DNA of 64,000 nucleotides from Ferruginibacter sp. (GCA_019638485.1 JAHBTP010000001.1:248001-312000), one strand, 5' to 3'; shown: positions 16,587-25,026, counted from the stretch's first letter. The notes: generated from the letters alone by a model not told the origin. Translations and numbers: made by a program.

Positions 16587-18284
16587 TTAATTTCGGGCTC
16601 CGCGTTTATTTGATGTACTGCTCTTTTTGTACCCTCCGTCAGCCTCGTTCATACGGATAACGCGTTTGTTGTATTTTTTCCCATCCAACGATTTTATCAT
16701 TTTCCCGGCATCCTTTGAGTCCACCTCTACCCAGGTATTCATTTCGCGCATATCAATTTTCCCCAGCACGTCTTTACGAAGATTACTTTCATCCAATATG
16801 AACTGTAAAAAGCTGGCCTTATAAAAGCCGTCCTTTGTGCCTAAATTAATAAAAAGGCGCGTATATCCGTTATCGTTATGATAACTTTGCCGATGGCTGT
16901 TGCGCGCATTGTTTGAATAGGATTTATTATTGCTATCTCCTTTCGAACGAGGTTCATTTTTGATATTTAAGTCTTCTGCATTTTCATAATAGCGAACAAA
17001 CTGATCAAATTCCAATGCTGCTATTCTTTGTAATACTTCTTCTTTTGAAATATTTTCAAACTTTCGCATTAAATCAGGTAAGAAGGCTTCATAATTGCCT
17101 TGTGAAATATCGGCAGAAGCGAGTTTGTCCATAAAATGGAAAAATTGCTTTCTTACCACTTCTTGCCCATTCGGAATTTCCATTCTTTGAAATGGAGCAT
17201 TAATCATTTTTTCGAGCTGCTTTATTTTATACAACTCCCGTGAGTGACAAATAGAAACGCAAATTCCTGTTTTTCCTGCGCGTGCTGTACGGCCGCTACG
17301 GTGGGTGTACACTTCCATATCGTCAGGTAATTCATAATTAATCACGTGGGTAATACCATCCACATCAATACCTCTTGCGGCCACATCAGTAGCGATAAGA
17401 AGTTGGAGGGTCTTATTCCTGAATCTTCCCATTACTTTATCCCGTTGTTGCTGGGTAAGGTCGCCATGTAAAGCCTCGATATCATATCCTGATTTGGAAA
17501 GTAATTCACTAATCTCCTGTGCGTCTGCTTTGGTGCGAGTAAAGATTATTCCATACATGCCGGGATTAAAATCAATCAATCTTTTTAGGGTTTCATAACG
17601 GTGAAGTGCAGACGTAATATAATATCGGTGATTAATATTTACATTTCCGCTATTTTTCTTTCCTACTGTTACTTCCTTCGGTGTGGTCATATAGTTTTTT
17701 GCAATAGCCCTAACCTCAGGTGGCATAGTAGCGCTAAATAGCCATATACTTTCGCGGTTAATAGTATTCTGCAAAACAAAATCAATATCATCACGGAAAC
17801 CCATATTCAACATCTCATCGGCTTCATCCAATACTACGTATTTTACCTTTTCCAGGTCAATGGCTTTTCTTTCAATTAGGTCAATAAGCCTACCGGGAGT
17901 GGCTACTACAATTTGAACTCCTTTTTTTAGATTACGCATTTGCATGGTTATAGAAGCTCCACCATATACCGGCTCAATAGCCACACCTGCTATGTGTTTT
18001 TTGTAGTGTTTAATATCATTAGTTATTTGTAGGCAAAGCTCTCGTGTTGGGCAAACGATTAGCGCCTGAGGAAACCGTTGTTCCACCTCAATTAATTGTA
18101 GCAAGGGTAAACCAAAAGCAGCAGTTTTTCCGGTGCCTGTTTGTGCTAAACCAACAAAATCAGTAGTGCCGGAAAGCAGTACCGGAATTGCTTTTTCTTG
18201 TATTGGAGTTGGAGTTTCAAATCCTAATTCAGATACAGATTTAATAATCAATGGGGATAATCCCAAATCCTGAAATGTGTGCAT
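16587..18284 (-). CDS. DEAD-box RNA helicase with DbpA-type RNA-binding domain
   Basis: ATP-dependent RNA helicase for ribosome assembly or RNA turnover. Motifs in order: the Q motif (GFETPTPIQ), AQTGTGKT (47-54), PTRELCLQ, the DEAD box (153-156), SAT (184-186), then GIIFTRTKADAQ, DVAARGIDV and HRSGRTARAG in the second RecA domain. A basic, Ser/Asn-rich linker follows, then a C-terminal DbpA-type RNA-binding domain (about 480-555, YTRLFINLGTKDGFYKASFL) and a basic tail. The combination is like DeaD/CsdA, so cold-linked expression is plausible. A long structured leader precedes the gene (see 18316-18362). Confidence 0.95.
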   Translation of the reverse strand: MHTFQDLGLSPLIIKSVSELGFETPTPIQEKAIPVLLSGTTDFVGLAQTGTGKTAAFGLPLLQLIEVEQRFPQALIVCPTRELCLQITNDIKHYKKHIAGVAIEPVYGGASITMQMRNLKKGVQIVVATPGRLIDLIERKAIDLEKVKYVVLDEADEMLNMGFRDDIDFVLQNTINRESIWLFSATMPPEVRAIAKNYMTTPKEVTVGKKNSGNVNINHRYYITSALHRYETLKRLIDFNPGMYGIIFTRTKADAQEISELLSKSGYDIEALHGDLTQQQRDKVMGRFRNKTLQLLIATDVAARGIDVDGITHVINYELPDDMEVYTHRSGRTARAGKTGICVSICHSRELYKIKQLEKMINAPFQRMEIPNGQEVVRKQFFHFMDKLASADISQGNYEAFLPDLMRKFENISKEEVLQRIAALEFDQFVRYYENAEDLNIKNEPRSKGDSNNKSYSNNARNSHRQSYHNDNGYTRLFINLGTKDGFYKASFLQFILDESNLRKDVLGKIDMREMNTWVEVDSKDAGKMIKSLDGKKYNKRVIRMNEADGGYKKSSTSNKRGARN

Positions 18285-18315
18285 AAAAAGAATAGTTAAA
18301 TAAATAATTCATGTT

Positions 18316-18362
18316 GCCAGGGCATCCATGTGCTGATGTAAATCACATGTTATGTTACTGGC
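18316..18362 (-). promoter_or_regulatory. Nested stem structure in the helicase 5' leader
   Basis: On the minus strand an outer GCCAG/CTGGC stem (18358-18362 with 18316-18320) encloses an inner CATGTG/CACATG stem (18344-18349 with 18327-18332). Together with a small CCGTTGAAACGG hairpin further upstream, this makes the ~150-base region between the candidate promoter and the start codon structured. A role in temperature-dependent translation is inference. Confidence 0.4.
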
Positions 18363-18442
18363 TGTTGAATTCTTCAGGTGGGAATTACTCCGTTTCAACG
18401 GCATCTGGACACGTCATGCAATATGCTGTACAAAAAGCGCCG

Positions 18443-18450
18443 CAAAACTA
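18443..18450 (-). promoter_or_regulatory. Candidate -7 box for the DEAD-box helicase (TAGTTTTG)
   Basis: Reverse complement of 18443-18450 is TAGTTTTG, a full TAnnTTTG match. It implies a transcript start near 18436 and a 5' leader of about 150 bases to the helicase ATG. No clear -33 TTG is present at the usual spacing. Confidence 0.4.
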
Positions 18451-18582
18451 ATGCTTTTTTTTCTGTAAAAGAAGAAAATGTGAATGTGAAGTAAAAATTT
18501 CCAAGTTCAAGTATGAGTTTTTGGCAATTCTTAACACGGATAATGCTATTAATTCTGGAATGCACTATATTTTGGAAACTCA

Positions 18583-19176
18583 ATGAAAAAAAATCTTATG
18601 AAAAAGATATGGCTGATTGCATTAGTTGTTTTTTCATTTGCCTCCACTTCTTTGGCGCAATCCGTAAAAGGAGGGGTAAAGATTGGTGCTGATTTAGTAA
18701 AAATAGATGGTAAATCGTTTAAAGAACAGTTTGCATTTGGCTACCAGGTAGGGGGCTTCGTAGAATTTAATGTAAATAGAAAGTTTTCTATTCAACCGGA
18801 AGTATTATTCAGTCAGGTTAGCCTGGATACAAGCAATTCCTTTAGTGATATCTATGCATTTGAAAGCCTAACTAAGATTAAGTTATCCTATATTAAAATC
18901 CCATTAATGTTTAATTATAAGGCCAATGAATTTGTATCTCTGCAAATAGGGCCGCAGTATGGAATTTTGATAGATCAAAACATCAGTTTGTTGAGTAATG
19001 GAAAGAAGGCATTTAAACAAGGCGATTTTAGTTTACTTGGAGGAATGCAGTTGAATATCTCTCGGTTTATTGTTTATGGTAGGTATGGTATAGGATTAAG
19101 TGAATTGAATGATATTGATAACCGGGATAAATGGAAGAATCAAACTATACAATTAGGCTTAGGAATGCGATTTTAG
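18583..19176 (+). CDS. Outer-membrane beta-barrel protein (porin-like, OMP_b-brl type)
   Basis: A 197-residue exported protein: signal peptide (KKIWLIALVVFSFASTSLAQ) followed by alternating beta strands such as VKGGVKIGADLVKI, FGYQVGGFVEFNVNRKFSIQPEVLFSQ and KLSYIKIPLMFNYK. It ends with a strand closing in Phe (QTIQLGLGMRF), a classic outer-membrane insertion signal. These match the small Bacteroidota 'porin family / PorT-like' barrels (PF13568 type). Methionines at 18583 and 18598 are both possible starts. It ends directly against the convergent TsaC gene with no gap. Cargo or function unknown. Confidence 0.88.
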   Translation: MKKNLMKKIWLIALVVFSFASTSLAQSVKGGVKIGADLVKIDGKSFKEQFAFGYQVGGFVEFNVNRKFSIQPEVLFSQVSLDTSNSFSDIYAFESLTKIKLSYIKIPLMFNYKANEFVSLQIGPQYGILIDQNISLLSNGKKAFKQGDFSLLGGMQLNISRFIVYGRYGIGLSELNDIDNRDKWKNQTIQLGLGMRF

Positions 19177-19746
19177 TTAAGGCCTTAAAATTGTAAAGGA
19201 TAAATCATCATTAAGTTTGATGACGGTACTGGGTGTGCCGGGTTCGGTTTCATTTTGTCTATGATTCACCACAAAATCCACACTATTAATAATAGCCAAA
19301 TCAATATCATTAAAAATTTGAGGTGGCGGGTAACCGCTGATGTTAGAAGAGGTGGATACAATAGGTTTTCCAAATGCATTGATTAGTTTTTTACAAAACG
19401 GGTCTGATACCACCCGGATTCCAATGCTGCCATCTTTGTTGATTATATTATGGGCTAAACCCTTTGCTTTTTGATATATAATAGTTACCGGTTTGTGCAC
19501 ACCTCTAATGAAATCATAAATAGCCGGATGATCTTGATCAACATATTTTAAAATATCATTTTCATTAGCCAATAAGATAATCATACTCTTTTCTTCATTG
19601 CGCTTCTTTATCCTGTATATTTTTTTTACTGCTTCTTCATTTGTGGCATCACAACCAATTCCCCATACTGTGTCAGTAGGATATAAGATAGTGCCGCCAT
19701 CTTTTAGCACCCTTAGTGCTTCTTGTATATCATCATCAATTTGCAT
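19177..19746 (-). CDS. L-threonylcarbamoyladenylate synthase (TsaC/Sua5/YciO family)
   Basis: Makes threonylcarbamoyl-AMP for the t6A37 tRNA modification. The 189-residue single-domain form has the N-terminal signature GGTILYPTDTVWGIGCDA, then IYRIKKRNEEKSMIIL (K-R-x-x-x-K binding residues), a SIGIRVVSD block and VSTSSNISGYPPP. It lacks the C-terminal Sua5 domain, so it is of TsaC/YciO type. It overlaps the upstream GT9 gene by 11 bases on the same strand and meets the outer-membrane barrel gene end to end. Confidence 0.92.
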   Translation of the reverse strand: MQIDDDIQEALRVLKDGGTILYPTDTVWGIGCDATNEEAVKKIYRIKKRNEEKSMIILLANENDILKYVDQDHPAIYDFIRGVHKPVTIIYQKAKGLAHNIINKDGSIGIRVVSDPFCKKLINAFGKPIVSTSSNISGYPPPQIFNDIDLAIINSVDFVVNHRQNETEPGTPSTVIKLNDDLSFTILRP

Positions 19747-20737
19747 CTAAAGTGCTTAGTAATTGTTGTGTGTTAATAGTATGTCCGCATTTAAAGTGCC
19801 CTAACGGACAGGCTTTCCAACCATGAAGCCCACATGGTCTGCAATCCAATTGGATGGTAGTTTCAACAATAAATGACTTGGTAGATAAAGGATAAAAACC
19901 AAAGCCCGGAATGGTAGAACAAAAAACTGCAGTTACCGGAGCATCCATCGCAGAAGCAAAATGAAGCGGAGCACTGTCATTTACATAATTCATATCAGCT
20001 TGCTTCATTAATGCGGCAGATTGAAGAAAGGAAAGTTTGCCTGCCAGGATGGTAACAGGCTGTTTCCGATTACTTTTTGCAACTAATGATTCAGCTTCCT
20101 CCACATTATCCTTTCCTCCTAAGATATAAATAGTATATTTTTCCGGAAGGAGGTTAATTAATGCTATCCATTTTTCTGATGGCATCCGCTTAGTAAACCA
20201 AACACTGGAAGGGGTTAAGGTAACAAAAGGTGATTGAGTATAAGAAATCACTTTTTCCAAATCAGTTGGAGAGGGATATAGTTTTGGCTTTGCTGCTTCT
20301 TTATTGGTGAGTGTAGAAATTAATAAATGGTTTCGTTCTATTTCATGTATCGGATTTTTAGGGTCAATGATATGTTTAAAGCGATGGCTGAAAAATCGGC
20401 TTAATGGATTTTTATCAAAACCATAAGTTTGCTTCGCACCTGAAAATACAGCCATTAAGCCTGAATTGAAGAAACGTTGTAGATTAAAAACAGCATCATA
20501 TTTTTTACTTCTTATTTTCTTGATCGTTTTTAACAATGAACCATATTTGCCTTCTTTTTTATTCCAAATTATAACCTCGTTGATATGTGGATTGTTAGAA
20601 AGTAGAGATTCATTACCCTTTCTTACCAGGAAATCTATTTTTATATTAGGGTAAAAGGAAACTAATTTTTCCGGTAAGCCGGTCGCCAGTACTACATCGC
20701 CAATAAATGCTGTTTGGATAATGAGTACATGTTTCAT
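19736..20737 (-). CDS. Glycosyltransferase family 9 (heptosyltransferase-like)
   Basis: ADP-heptose:LPS heptosyltransferase family protein of 333 residues, probably adding a core sugar to lipopolysaccharide at the cytoplasmic face. Signs are the N-terminal IIQTAFIGDVVLATGLPEKL, the central VTLTPSSVWFTKRMPSEKW (nucleotide-sugar pocket), and FVNDSAPLHFASAMDAPVTAVF near the C-terminus (the N-D-S-x-x-x-H-x-A block). It overlaps the downstream TsaC gene by 11 bases, so they form a two-gene operon. A -7 box is immediately upstream of the start. Confidence 0.93.
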   Translation of the reverse strand: MKHVLIIQTAFIGDVVLATGLPEKLVSFYPNIKIDFLVRKGNESLLSNNPHINEVIIWNKKEGKYGSLLKTIKKIRSKKYDAVFNLQRFFNSGLMAVFSGAKQTYGFDKNPLSRFFSHRFKHIIDPKNPIHEIERNHLLISTLTNKEAAKPKLYPSPTDLEKVISYTQSPFVTLTPSSVWFTKRMPSEKWIALINLLPEKYTIYILGGKDNVEEAESLVAKSNRKQPVTILAGKLSFLQSAALMKQADMNYVNDSAPLHFASAMDAPVTAVFCSTIPGFGFYPLSTKSFIVETTIQLDCRPCGLHGWKACPLGHFKCGHTINTQQLLSTLDAN

Positions 20738-20742
20738 AGCTA

Positions 20743-20750
20743 CAAAGGTA
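20743..20750 (-). promoter_or_regulatory. -7 box for the GT9-TsaC operon, apparently leaderless
   Basis: Reverse complement is TACCTTTG, a full TAnnTTTG match. With a start codon beginning at 20737, the transcript would begin at or within a couple of bases of the AUG. A -33 TTG is not evident in the T/G-rich tract upstream. Confidence 0.45.
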
Positions 20751-20791
20751 AGAAGATGTAATTTTTTGGCTTTTTGGCCTTATTGTTCAGT

Positions 20792-20799
20792 TATATTTG
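20792..20799 (+). promoter_or_regulatory. -7 box for dapD (TATATTTG)
   Basis: TATATTTG is a full -7 match. TTTG at 20765-20768 lies 23 bases upstream, and another TTTG at 20773-20776 lies 15 bases upstream; the former fits the known spacing range. The leader to the dapD ATG at 20821 would be about 15 bases. Confidence 0.5.
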
Positions 20800-20820
20800 T
20801 ACATAAAATATAAGCAATAC

Positions 20821-21651
20821 ATGCAGGAGCTAAAATTACTTATTGAAGAAGCGTGGAAAGACCGGGCTTTGTTAAAAGATAGGCGATATACTGATGCGAT
20901 AGAGTCTGTTATAGCCTCATTAGATAAAGGTAATCTTCGTACAGCCCAACCTGTTATTATTGATAGTGTGGTAACTGAATGGCAGGTTAATGAATGGGTT
21001 AAGCAGGCTGTGCTTTTATATTTTGGTATTCGAAAAATGACAACGTATCATTTACCACCTTTTGAGTTTTATGATAAGATGATGCTGAAAACTAATTATG
21101 CAGAATTAGGAGTGAGAGCAGTGCCTCATGCTATAGCCAGATATGGAGCTTTTTTAGGAAGAAATGTAGTGCTTATGCCATCCTATGTTAATATTGGAGC
21201 TTATGTAGGGGAGGGAACCATGATTGATACTTGGGCTACTGTAGGCAGTTGCGCACAAATTGGAGCAGATGTTCATTTAAGTGGTGGAGTAGGGATTGGA
21301 GGTGTACTTGAACCTTTACAAGCAAGTCCGGTTATTATCGAAGATGGATGCTTTATTGGTTCAAGAGCTATTGTTGTGGAAGGGGTTAGAGTAAAAAAGG
21401 AAGCAGTGCTTGGTGCTAATGTGGTGCTTACTCAATCTACACGTATTATTGATGTAAGTGGTGAAGAAGTAAAGGAATATAAAGGTGAAGTGCCCGAACG
21501 CAGTGTGGTTATACCCGGTTCCTTTTCAAAAAAGTTTCCTGCCGGTGAGTATCAGGTAAGCTGTGCACTGATTATTGGCAAACGAAAAGAAAGCACCGAT
21601 TTAAAAACCAGCCTTAATCATGCTTTGAGGGATTTTAATGTTTCTGCATAA
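20821..21651 (+). CDS. dapD: Tetrahydrodipicolinate N-succinyltransferase
   Basis: Succinylates tetrahydrodipicolinate, committing the cell to the succinylase branch of diaminopimelate synthesis. The protein (276 residues from the ATG at 20821; the open frame extends to a TTG at 20797) has the N-terminal helical domain (LIEEAWKDRALLKD) and the left-handed beta-helix coils, for example VNIGAYVGEGTMIDTWATVGSCAQIG and VHLSGGVGIGGVLEP. The loop YKGEVPERSVVIPGSF near the end is also characteristic. A hairpin terminator follows at 21665. The gene is not linked in an operon to dapA or dapB. Confidence 0.97.
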   Translation: MQELKLLIEEAWKDRALLKDRRYTDAIESVIASLDKGNLRTAQPVIIDSVVTEWQVNEWVKQAVLLYFGIRKMTTYHLPPFEFYDKMMLKTNYAELGVRAVPHAIARYGAFLGRNVVLMPSYVNIGAYVGEGTMIDTWATVGSCAQIGADVHLSGGVGIGGVLEPLQASPVIIEDGCFIGSRAIVVEGVRVKKEAVLGANVVLTQSTRIIDVSGEEVKEYKGEVPERSVVIPGSFSKKFPAGEYQVSCALIIGKRKESTDLKTSLNHALRDFNVSA

Positions 21652-21664
21652 TAAAATTTAGCAT

Positions 21665-21685
21665 AAAAGCACTTTTTGCTTTTTT
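21665..21685 (+). terminator. Rho-independent terminator after dapD
   Basis: AAAAGCA (21665-21671) pairs with TGCTTTT (21677-21683) around a five-base loop, ending in a T run, 13 bases after the dapD stop. The stem is short and A/T-rich. Confidence 0.5.
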
Positions 21686-22136
21686 AATATTTGATTTGTT
21701 TATTGAATTTTCCTGTAATTTTTAGTAGCCATTTTAGTGGATAGCTAATTAAGGTAGTCTATCTTTAAAACTACATTTTAAAAAATAAAAGGACTATTTT
21801 ACGCTAATTGTCATGAGTTTGTAGCAAAAAATGTATCCCGGATATAATTTTAGTATATGCTTCAGCGTTATATCCCGAATTCCAATATATGGATTCACGC
21901 TAATTGTTTAAAAATGATACAGAATATAGAGTTTATAAGGCTTTAACATTATTTTTTTTAAATAATGCAGCGTTTTTTAATGCTTTATCCTCTTATCCCA
22001 TAGTATATATGAAAATGAGTTAATTAGATAGAAAATTAATTTGTAAAATAAAACTCACATTAAAATTAGGAAATCAAAAGTAGTTTCTTAATTTTGCAAC
22101 GATTTTTTAAAACCCAAAAATCAAAAATTAAACTTT
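21686..22136. other. AT-rich intergenic region with short repeats
   Basis: No coding frame is credible here. The region holds an exact 11-base direct repeat ACGCTAATTGT (21801-21811 and 21897-21907), an inverted repeat GGATATAA/TTATATCC (21840-21847 and 21868-21875) flanked by two copies of TATCCCG, and the -7 box at 22089. It probably holds the control region for the beta-barrel gene at 22137. Confidence 0.5.
22089..22096 (+). promoter_or_regulatory. -7 box for the beta-barrel gene (TAATTTTG)
   Basis: TAATTTTG fully matches TAnnTTTG. The transcript would start near 22102, giving a ~35-base A-rich leader. No TTG is at -33, which may mean an activator is used. Confidence 0.45.
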
Positions 22137-22643
22137 ATGAAAAAAGTGTTCTTATTTGCTGCATTAGTTGCTGCATCATTTACCGGAATGTCTCAAGATG
22201 CTGGCATTCGCGGATTGAAATTTAACGGAGGTATTCATGTTGATATCCCAGCCAGTAATATGGATGCTTACAGCATGGGTGTTGGATTCGACGTTTTAGG
22301 TCAATATGGTTTTACGGATAACCTGGCAGTAGTTTTCGATGCTGGTTATACCAATTACATGGTTAAAAGTAAATACAAAGACCTTGGAGTTAAGAGTTCA
22401 GGAATAATTCCTATCCGTGCAGGTATCCGTTATTTCCCTACTTCAAAAATTTACATTAATGGTAAAGGTGGTGTAGGTATCGGAACTGGCGAAGGAAGTA
22501 CAACTATGACTGCTTATTCTTTCGGAGCAGGTTATATGATTAACAGCAAAATTGATGTTAGTGCTTCATACGATGGGTACAGCAAAAATGGATCAATGGG
22601 ATCAGTTGGTGTACGCGTAGGTTATTTTTTCGGAGGTAAATAA
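22137..22643 (+). CDS. Small outer-membrane beta-barrel protein
   Basis: A 168-residue exported protein with signal peptide (KKVFLFAALVAASFTGMSQ) and eight or so amphipathic strands, e.g. LKFNGGIHVDIPAS, GFDVLGQYGFTDNLAVVFDAGYT, IIPIRAGIRYFPTSKIYINGKGGVGIGTG and GSVGVRVGYFFGGK. The size and pattern suit an eight-stranded OmpW/OmpX-like barrel. Its GC content and codon use look more optimised than the neighbours (many GGT, GCA, and CGT codons), suggesting high expression. It sits alone between a long AT-rich upstream region and a strong terminator, as expected for an abundant envelope protein. Function unknown. Confidence 0.85.
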   Translation: MKKVFLFAALVAASFTGMSQDAGIRGLKFNGGIHVDIPASNMDAYSMGVGFDVLGQYGFTDNLAVVFDAGYTNYMVKSKYKDLGVKSSGIIPIRAGIRYFPTSKIYINGKGGVGIGTGEGSTTMTAYSFGAGYMINSKIDVSASYDGYSKNGSMGSVGVRVGYFFGGK

Positions 22644-22662
22644 TTCTTCTGAAAGTATTTGT

Positions 22663-22700
22663 AGAATGGCTGTCTTTATAGGCAGCCATTCTCTTTTTCT
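22663..22700 (+). terminator. Rho-independent terminator after the beta-barrel gene
   Basis: AGAATGGCTG (22663-22672) pairs perfectly with CAGCCATTCT (22683-22692) around a ten-base loop, followed by CTTTTTCT. It lies 20 bases after the stop codon and 30 bases before the convergent dapB end. Confidence 0.85.
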
Positions 22701-22730
22701 TCCTTATTATATTTTTTAGTGCTTGGTGTC

Positions 22731-23447
22731 TTAGATCCCCAACACTTCCTTCATAGTAAGTATCCCCTTGTGATTAAGTGCATATTCAGCAGCTAATACA
22801 GCCCCCGTGGCAAAACCTTTTCGATTGTGTGCAGTGTGTTCAATTATGATATCATCTACATCAGAAGAGTATATAATCTTATGTGTGCCCGGTGCAGGAT
22901 CTTTTCGAATAGCCGTAATAGTGAGATTGTCTTTTTTCTCTAATGGAAACAGTGTCCATCCCTTTAAGGAATGATTGGCCTGAATAATTTGTTCGGCCAG
23001 TGTTATTGCGGTTCCACTGGGTGCATCTATTTTTTGAGTATGGTGTGTTTCTGTAATCGCCGGTATATATTCTTTATATTTACTCATTAAGCCGGCTAAC
23101 CGGTTATTTAATTCAAAGAATAAATTAACGCCCACACTAAAATTACTTGCATAAAGAAAGGTGCCATTTAATTTCTCACAAAGCAAAGTGGTTTCATTCC
23201 AATGGTGTAACCAGCCGGTACTGCCTGATACCACAGGGATGTGTGCATGTAAGCAGTTGGAAATATTTTCAAAAGCACTACTCGGCCCGGAAAATTCAAT
23301 TGCGGCATCACACTTTGAAAGATTTTCAGGTGTAAATTCATTAAGGTTTGCAGTGTTTATTTTTAAAATAATCTCATGACCACGGCTCACTGCAATTTCT
23401 TCTATTGCTTTTCCCATCTTTCCATATCCAATTATGGCTATTTTCAT
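22731..23447 (-). CDS. dapB: 4-hydroxy-tetrahydrodipicolinate reductase
   Basis: NAD(P)H-dependent reduction after DapA. At 238 residues it is the compact Bacteroidota form. The dinucleotide-binding loop is GYGKMG (7-12); the catalytic and substrate block is ETHHTQKIDAPSGTA (133-147) with H135/H136 and K139; the GSTGW block precedes it. It starts 8 bases after the DUF5683 gene and is last in the series MBL hydrolase-parA-parB-DUF5683-dapB, all minus-strand with tiny gaps except before parB. Confidence 0.96.
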   Translation of the reverse strand: MKIAIIGYGKMGKAIEEIAVSRGHEIILKINTANLNEFTPENLSKCDAAIEFSGPSSAFENISNCLHAHIPVVSGSTGWLHHWNETTLLCEKLNGTFLYASNFSVGVNLFFELNNRLAGLMSKYKEYIPAITETHHTQKIDAPSGTAITLAEQIIQANHSLKGWTLFPLEKKDNLTITAIRKDPAPGTHKIIYSSDVDDIIIEHTAHNRKGFATGAVLAAEYALNHKGILTMKEVLGI

Positions 23448-23455
23448 ATTGAAAG

Positions 23456-24049
23456 TTATTTGCCCAATGAAAGAACAATAGATACTCCGGTAGTGCCGGC
23501 TAATTTACTGCTCCCCGCTTTTAATTGCAGTGAAAGATTGTCACTTACGTCAAAGTGCCTTAAGTTGGCATCTACAGCCGCATCCACTATGTTTAATCCC
23601 CATCCCAGCATAAAAAATAGTACACAATAGTCCATGTTTTGCCTTACAGCATTCCTAAAATTTCTAATCCTGTCTGGTTGGTCTTTAACATTAAAATAAG
23701 GTTGTTTAATTAAATGGTCATTTGAAGGGTCGCCATCCGTGGCTAAACGATAGGCATCTCGTGCATCACGGTATTGATGAAGATTTTGAACAAACAGATA
23801 AGATGTGGTACCCAGTGCACCCCATACCAAGGGAATTTTCCAATATTTTTTGTTGGTTGCCTGCCCCCAACCCGGAATGATAGCAGAGCGCCTGATAGCA
23901 ATGTTAGGATTATATTCCTTTGAAATGGTTTTAATAGTTTGGTTAGATGAAATGGATAGATGAGTAGTGTCTGCATGAGCATCGGCTTGTTGCCCTGATG
24001 TGTGCAATTCGCTTATGCAAAATACCAACAAACAAAAAAGCCATTTCAT
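23456..24049 (-). CDS. DUF5683 membrane protein
   Basis: A 197-residue protein of the DUF5683 family, found beside ParB across Bacteroidota. It has an N-terminal signal peptide (WLFCLLVFCISELHTSG), a conserved RRSAIIPGWGQATNKKYWKIP motif, one or two hydrophobic segments (VWGALGTTSYLFVQNL, DYCVLFFMLGWGLNIVDAAVDA) and a conserved Asp-Ala-Ala-Val-Asp segment. Its start overlaps the parB stop by one base, so it is translationally coupled. The function is not established. The position in a chromosome-partitioning operon is suggestive only. Confidence 0.85.
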   Translation of the reverse strand: MKWLFCLLVFCISELHTSGQQADAHADTTHLSISSNQTIKTISKEYNPNIAIRRSAIIPGWGQATNKKYWKIPLVWGALGTTSYLFVQNLHQYRDARDAYRLATDGDPSNDHLIKQPYFNVKDQPDRIRNFRNAVRQNMDYCVLFFMLGWGLNIVDAAVDANLRHFDVSDNLSLQLKAGSSKLAGTTGVSIVLSLGK

Positions 24050-24960
24050 TAATTTACTTTGATGTTTAATTTATCGAGTAAGCCGTTTAATTCATCTAAT
24101 GAAAAATATTCAAATTGAATATTACCTCTACCGGTCTTATGATGAGTTAATTTTACTTTAGTACCATAGGTTGAGGCAATGTTATCTTCAATCTTTTTAA
24201 ATGTTGGGTTTTGGGCATTTGGTTTTTTTATCTGTGTTCCTTTTTGTAAATACATTTTGCGTACCAAATCTTCTGTTTGCCTAACGGATAAATTCTTCTT
24301 TTTTATTTCACTAAAAATAAACAGTTGTTTATCTACTACATCTACGTTAATCAAGGCTCGTGCATGTCCCATACTAATTGTTCCACTTCGAACAGCAACT
24401 TGAATATCCGGTGGGAGTTTTAATAAGCGGATATAATTGGTAACGGTGCTTCGTTCCTTACCCATTCTTTCGGCTACCTGTTCTTGTGTATAGCTCAGTT
24501 CATCCATCAAACGCTTGTAACTTAATGCAACCTCAATTGCATTCAAATCCTGCCGCTGTAAGTTTTCCAGTAAGGATAGTTCTAATATGTTACTATCGCC
24601 TGTTTGTCTGATGTAAACCGGAACATCTTTTAATCCGGCAATTTTTGCAGCACGTAAACGGCGCTCACCTGCAATTAATTTATATTTCCCATCACCTGAA
24701 ATAATAACTGTGAGTGGTTGAACAATATTATGTTGCTTAATGCTTGTGGCTAACTCTTGTAGTGTGGTATGGTCAAAATCCTTCCTTGGTTGCTCAGGAT
24801 TGGCAATAATTTGTTCAACAGGAACACGAGTAATACCGGTAGATTTTTCCACCACTTCCTGCTTCAGATGTCCGTCTGATGAAGTGAAATCTTTTTCAAT
24901 ATTTTGTAAAAGACTTCGGATACCTTTTCCTAATGCGTCTTTTTTATTGGGTGCATTCAT
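24049..24960 (-). CDS. parB: Chromosome-partitioning protein ParB
   Basis: Binds parS and, with ParA, segregates the chromosome. Its 303 residues show the N-terminal arginine-rich loop (GKGIRSLLQNI start, then VPVEQIIANPEQPRKDFD), the CTP-binding motif GERRLRAAKIAGLKDVPVYI, and the helix-turn-helix with YTQEQVAERMGKERSTVTNYIRLLKLP. The C-terminal dimerisation part includes a basic segment. A near-match reverse -7 box (CAAAGATG at 24978-24985) lies upstream, and 66 bases separate it from parA. No perfect parS palindrome is seen in the window. Confidence 0.97.
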   Translation of the reverse strand: MNAPNKKDALGKGIRSLLQNIEKDFTSSDGHLKQEVVEKSTGITRVPVEQIIANPEQPRKDFDHTTLQELATSIKQHNIVQPLTVIISGDGKYKLIAGERRLRAAKIAGLKDVPVYIRQTGDSNILELSLLENLQRQDLNAIEVALSYKRLMDELSYTQEQVAERMGKERSTVTNYIRLLKLPPDIQVAVRSGTISMGHARALINVDVVDKQLFIFSEIKKKNLSVRQTEDLVRKMYLQKGTQIKKPNAQNPTFKKIEDNIASTYGTKVKLTHHKTGRGNIQFEYFSLDELNGLLDKLNIKVN

Positions 24961-25026
24961 AATTAATTATAATAACGCAAAGATGATGAAATTACAGATA
25001 TTATTCTGTAGTGATTGTCTTATTTG

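Noticed and set aside
18395..18583. 62-codon minus-strand ORF in the helicase/barrel gap
   Set aside because: No family and no conserved look; the region is better read as a leader and promoter region.
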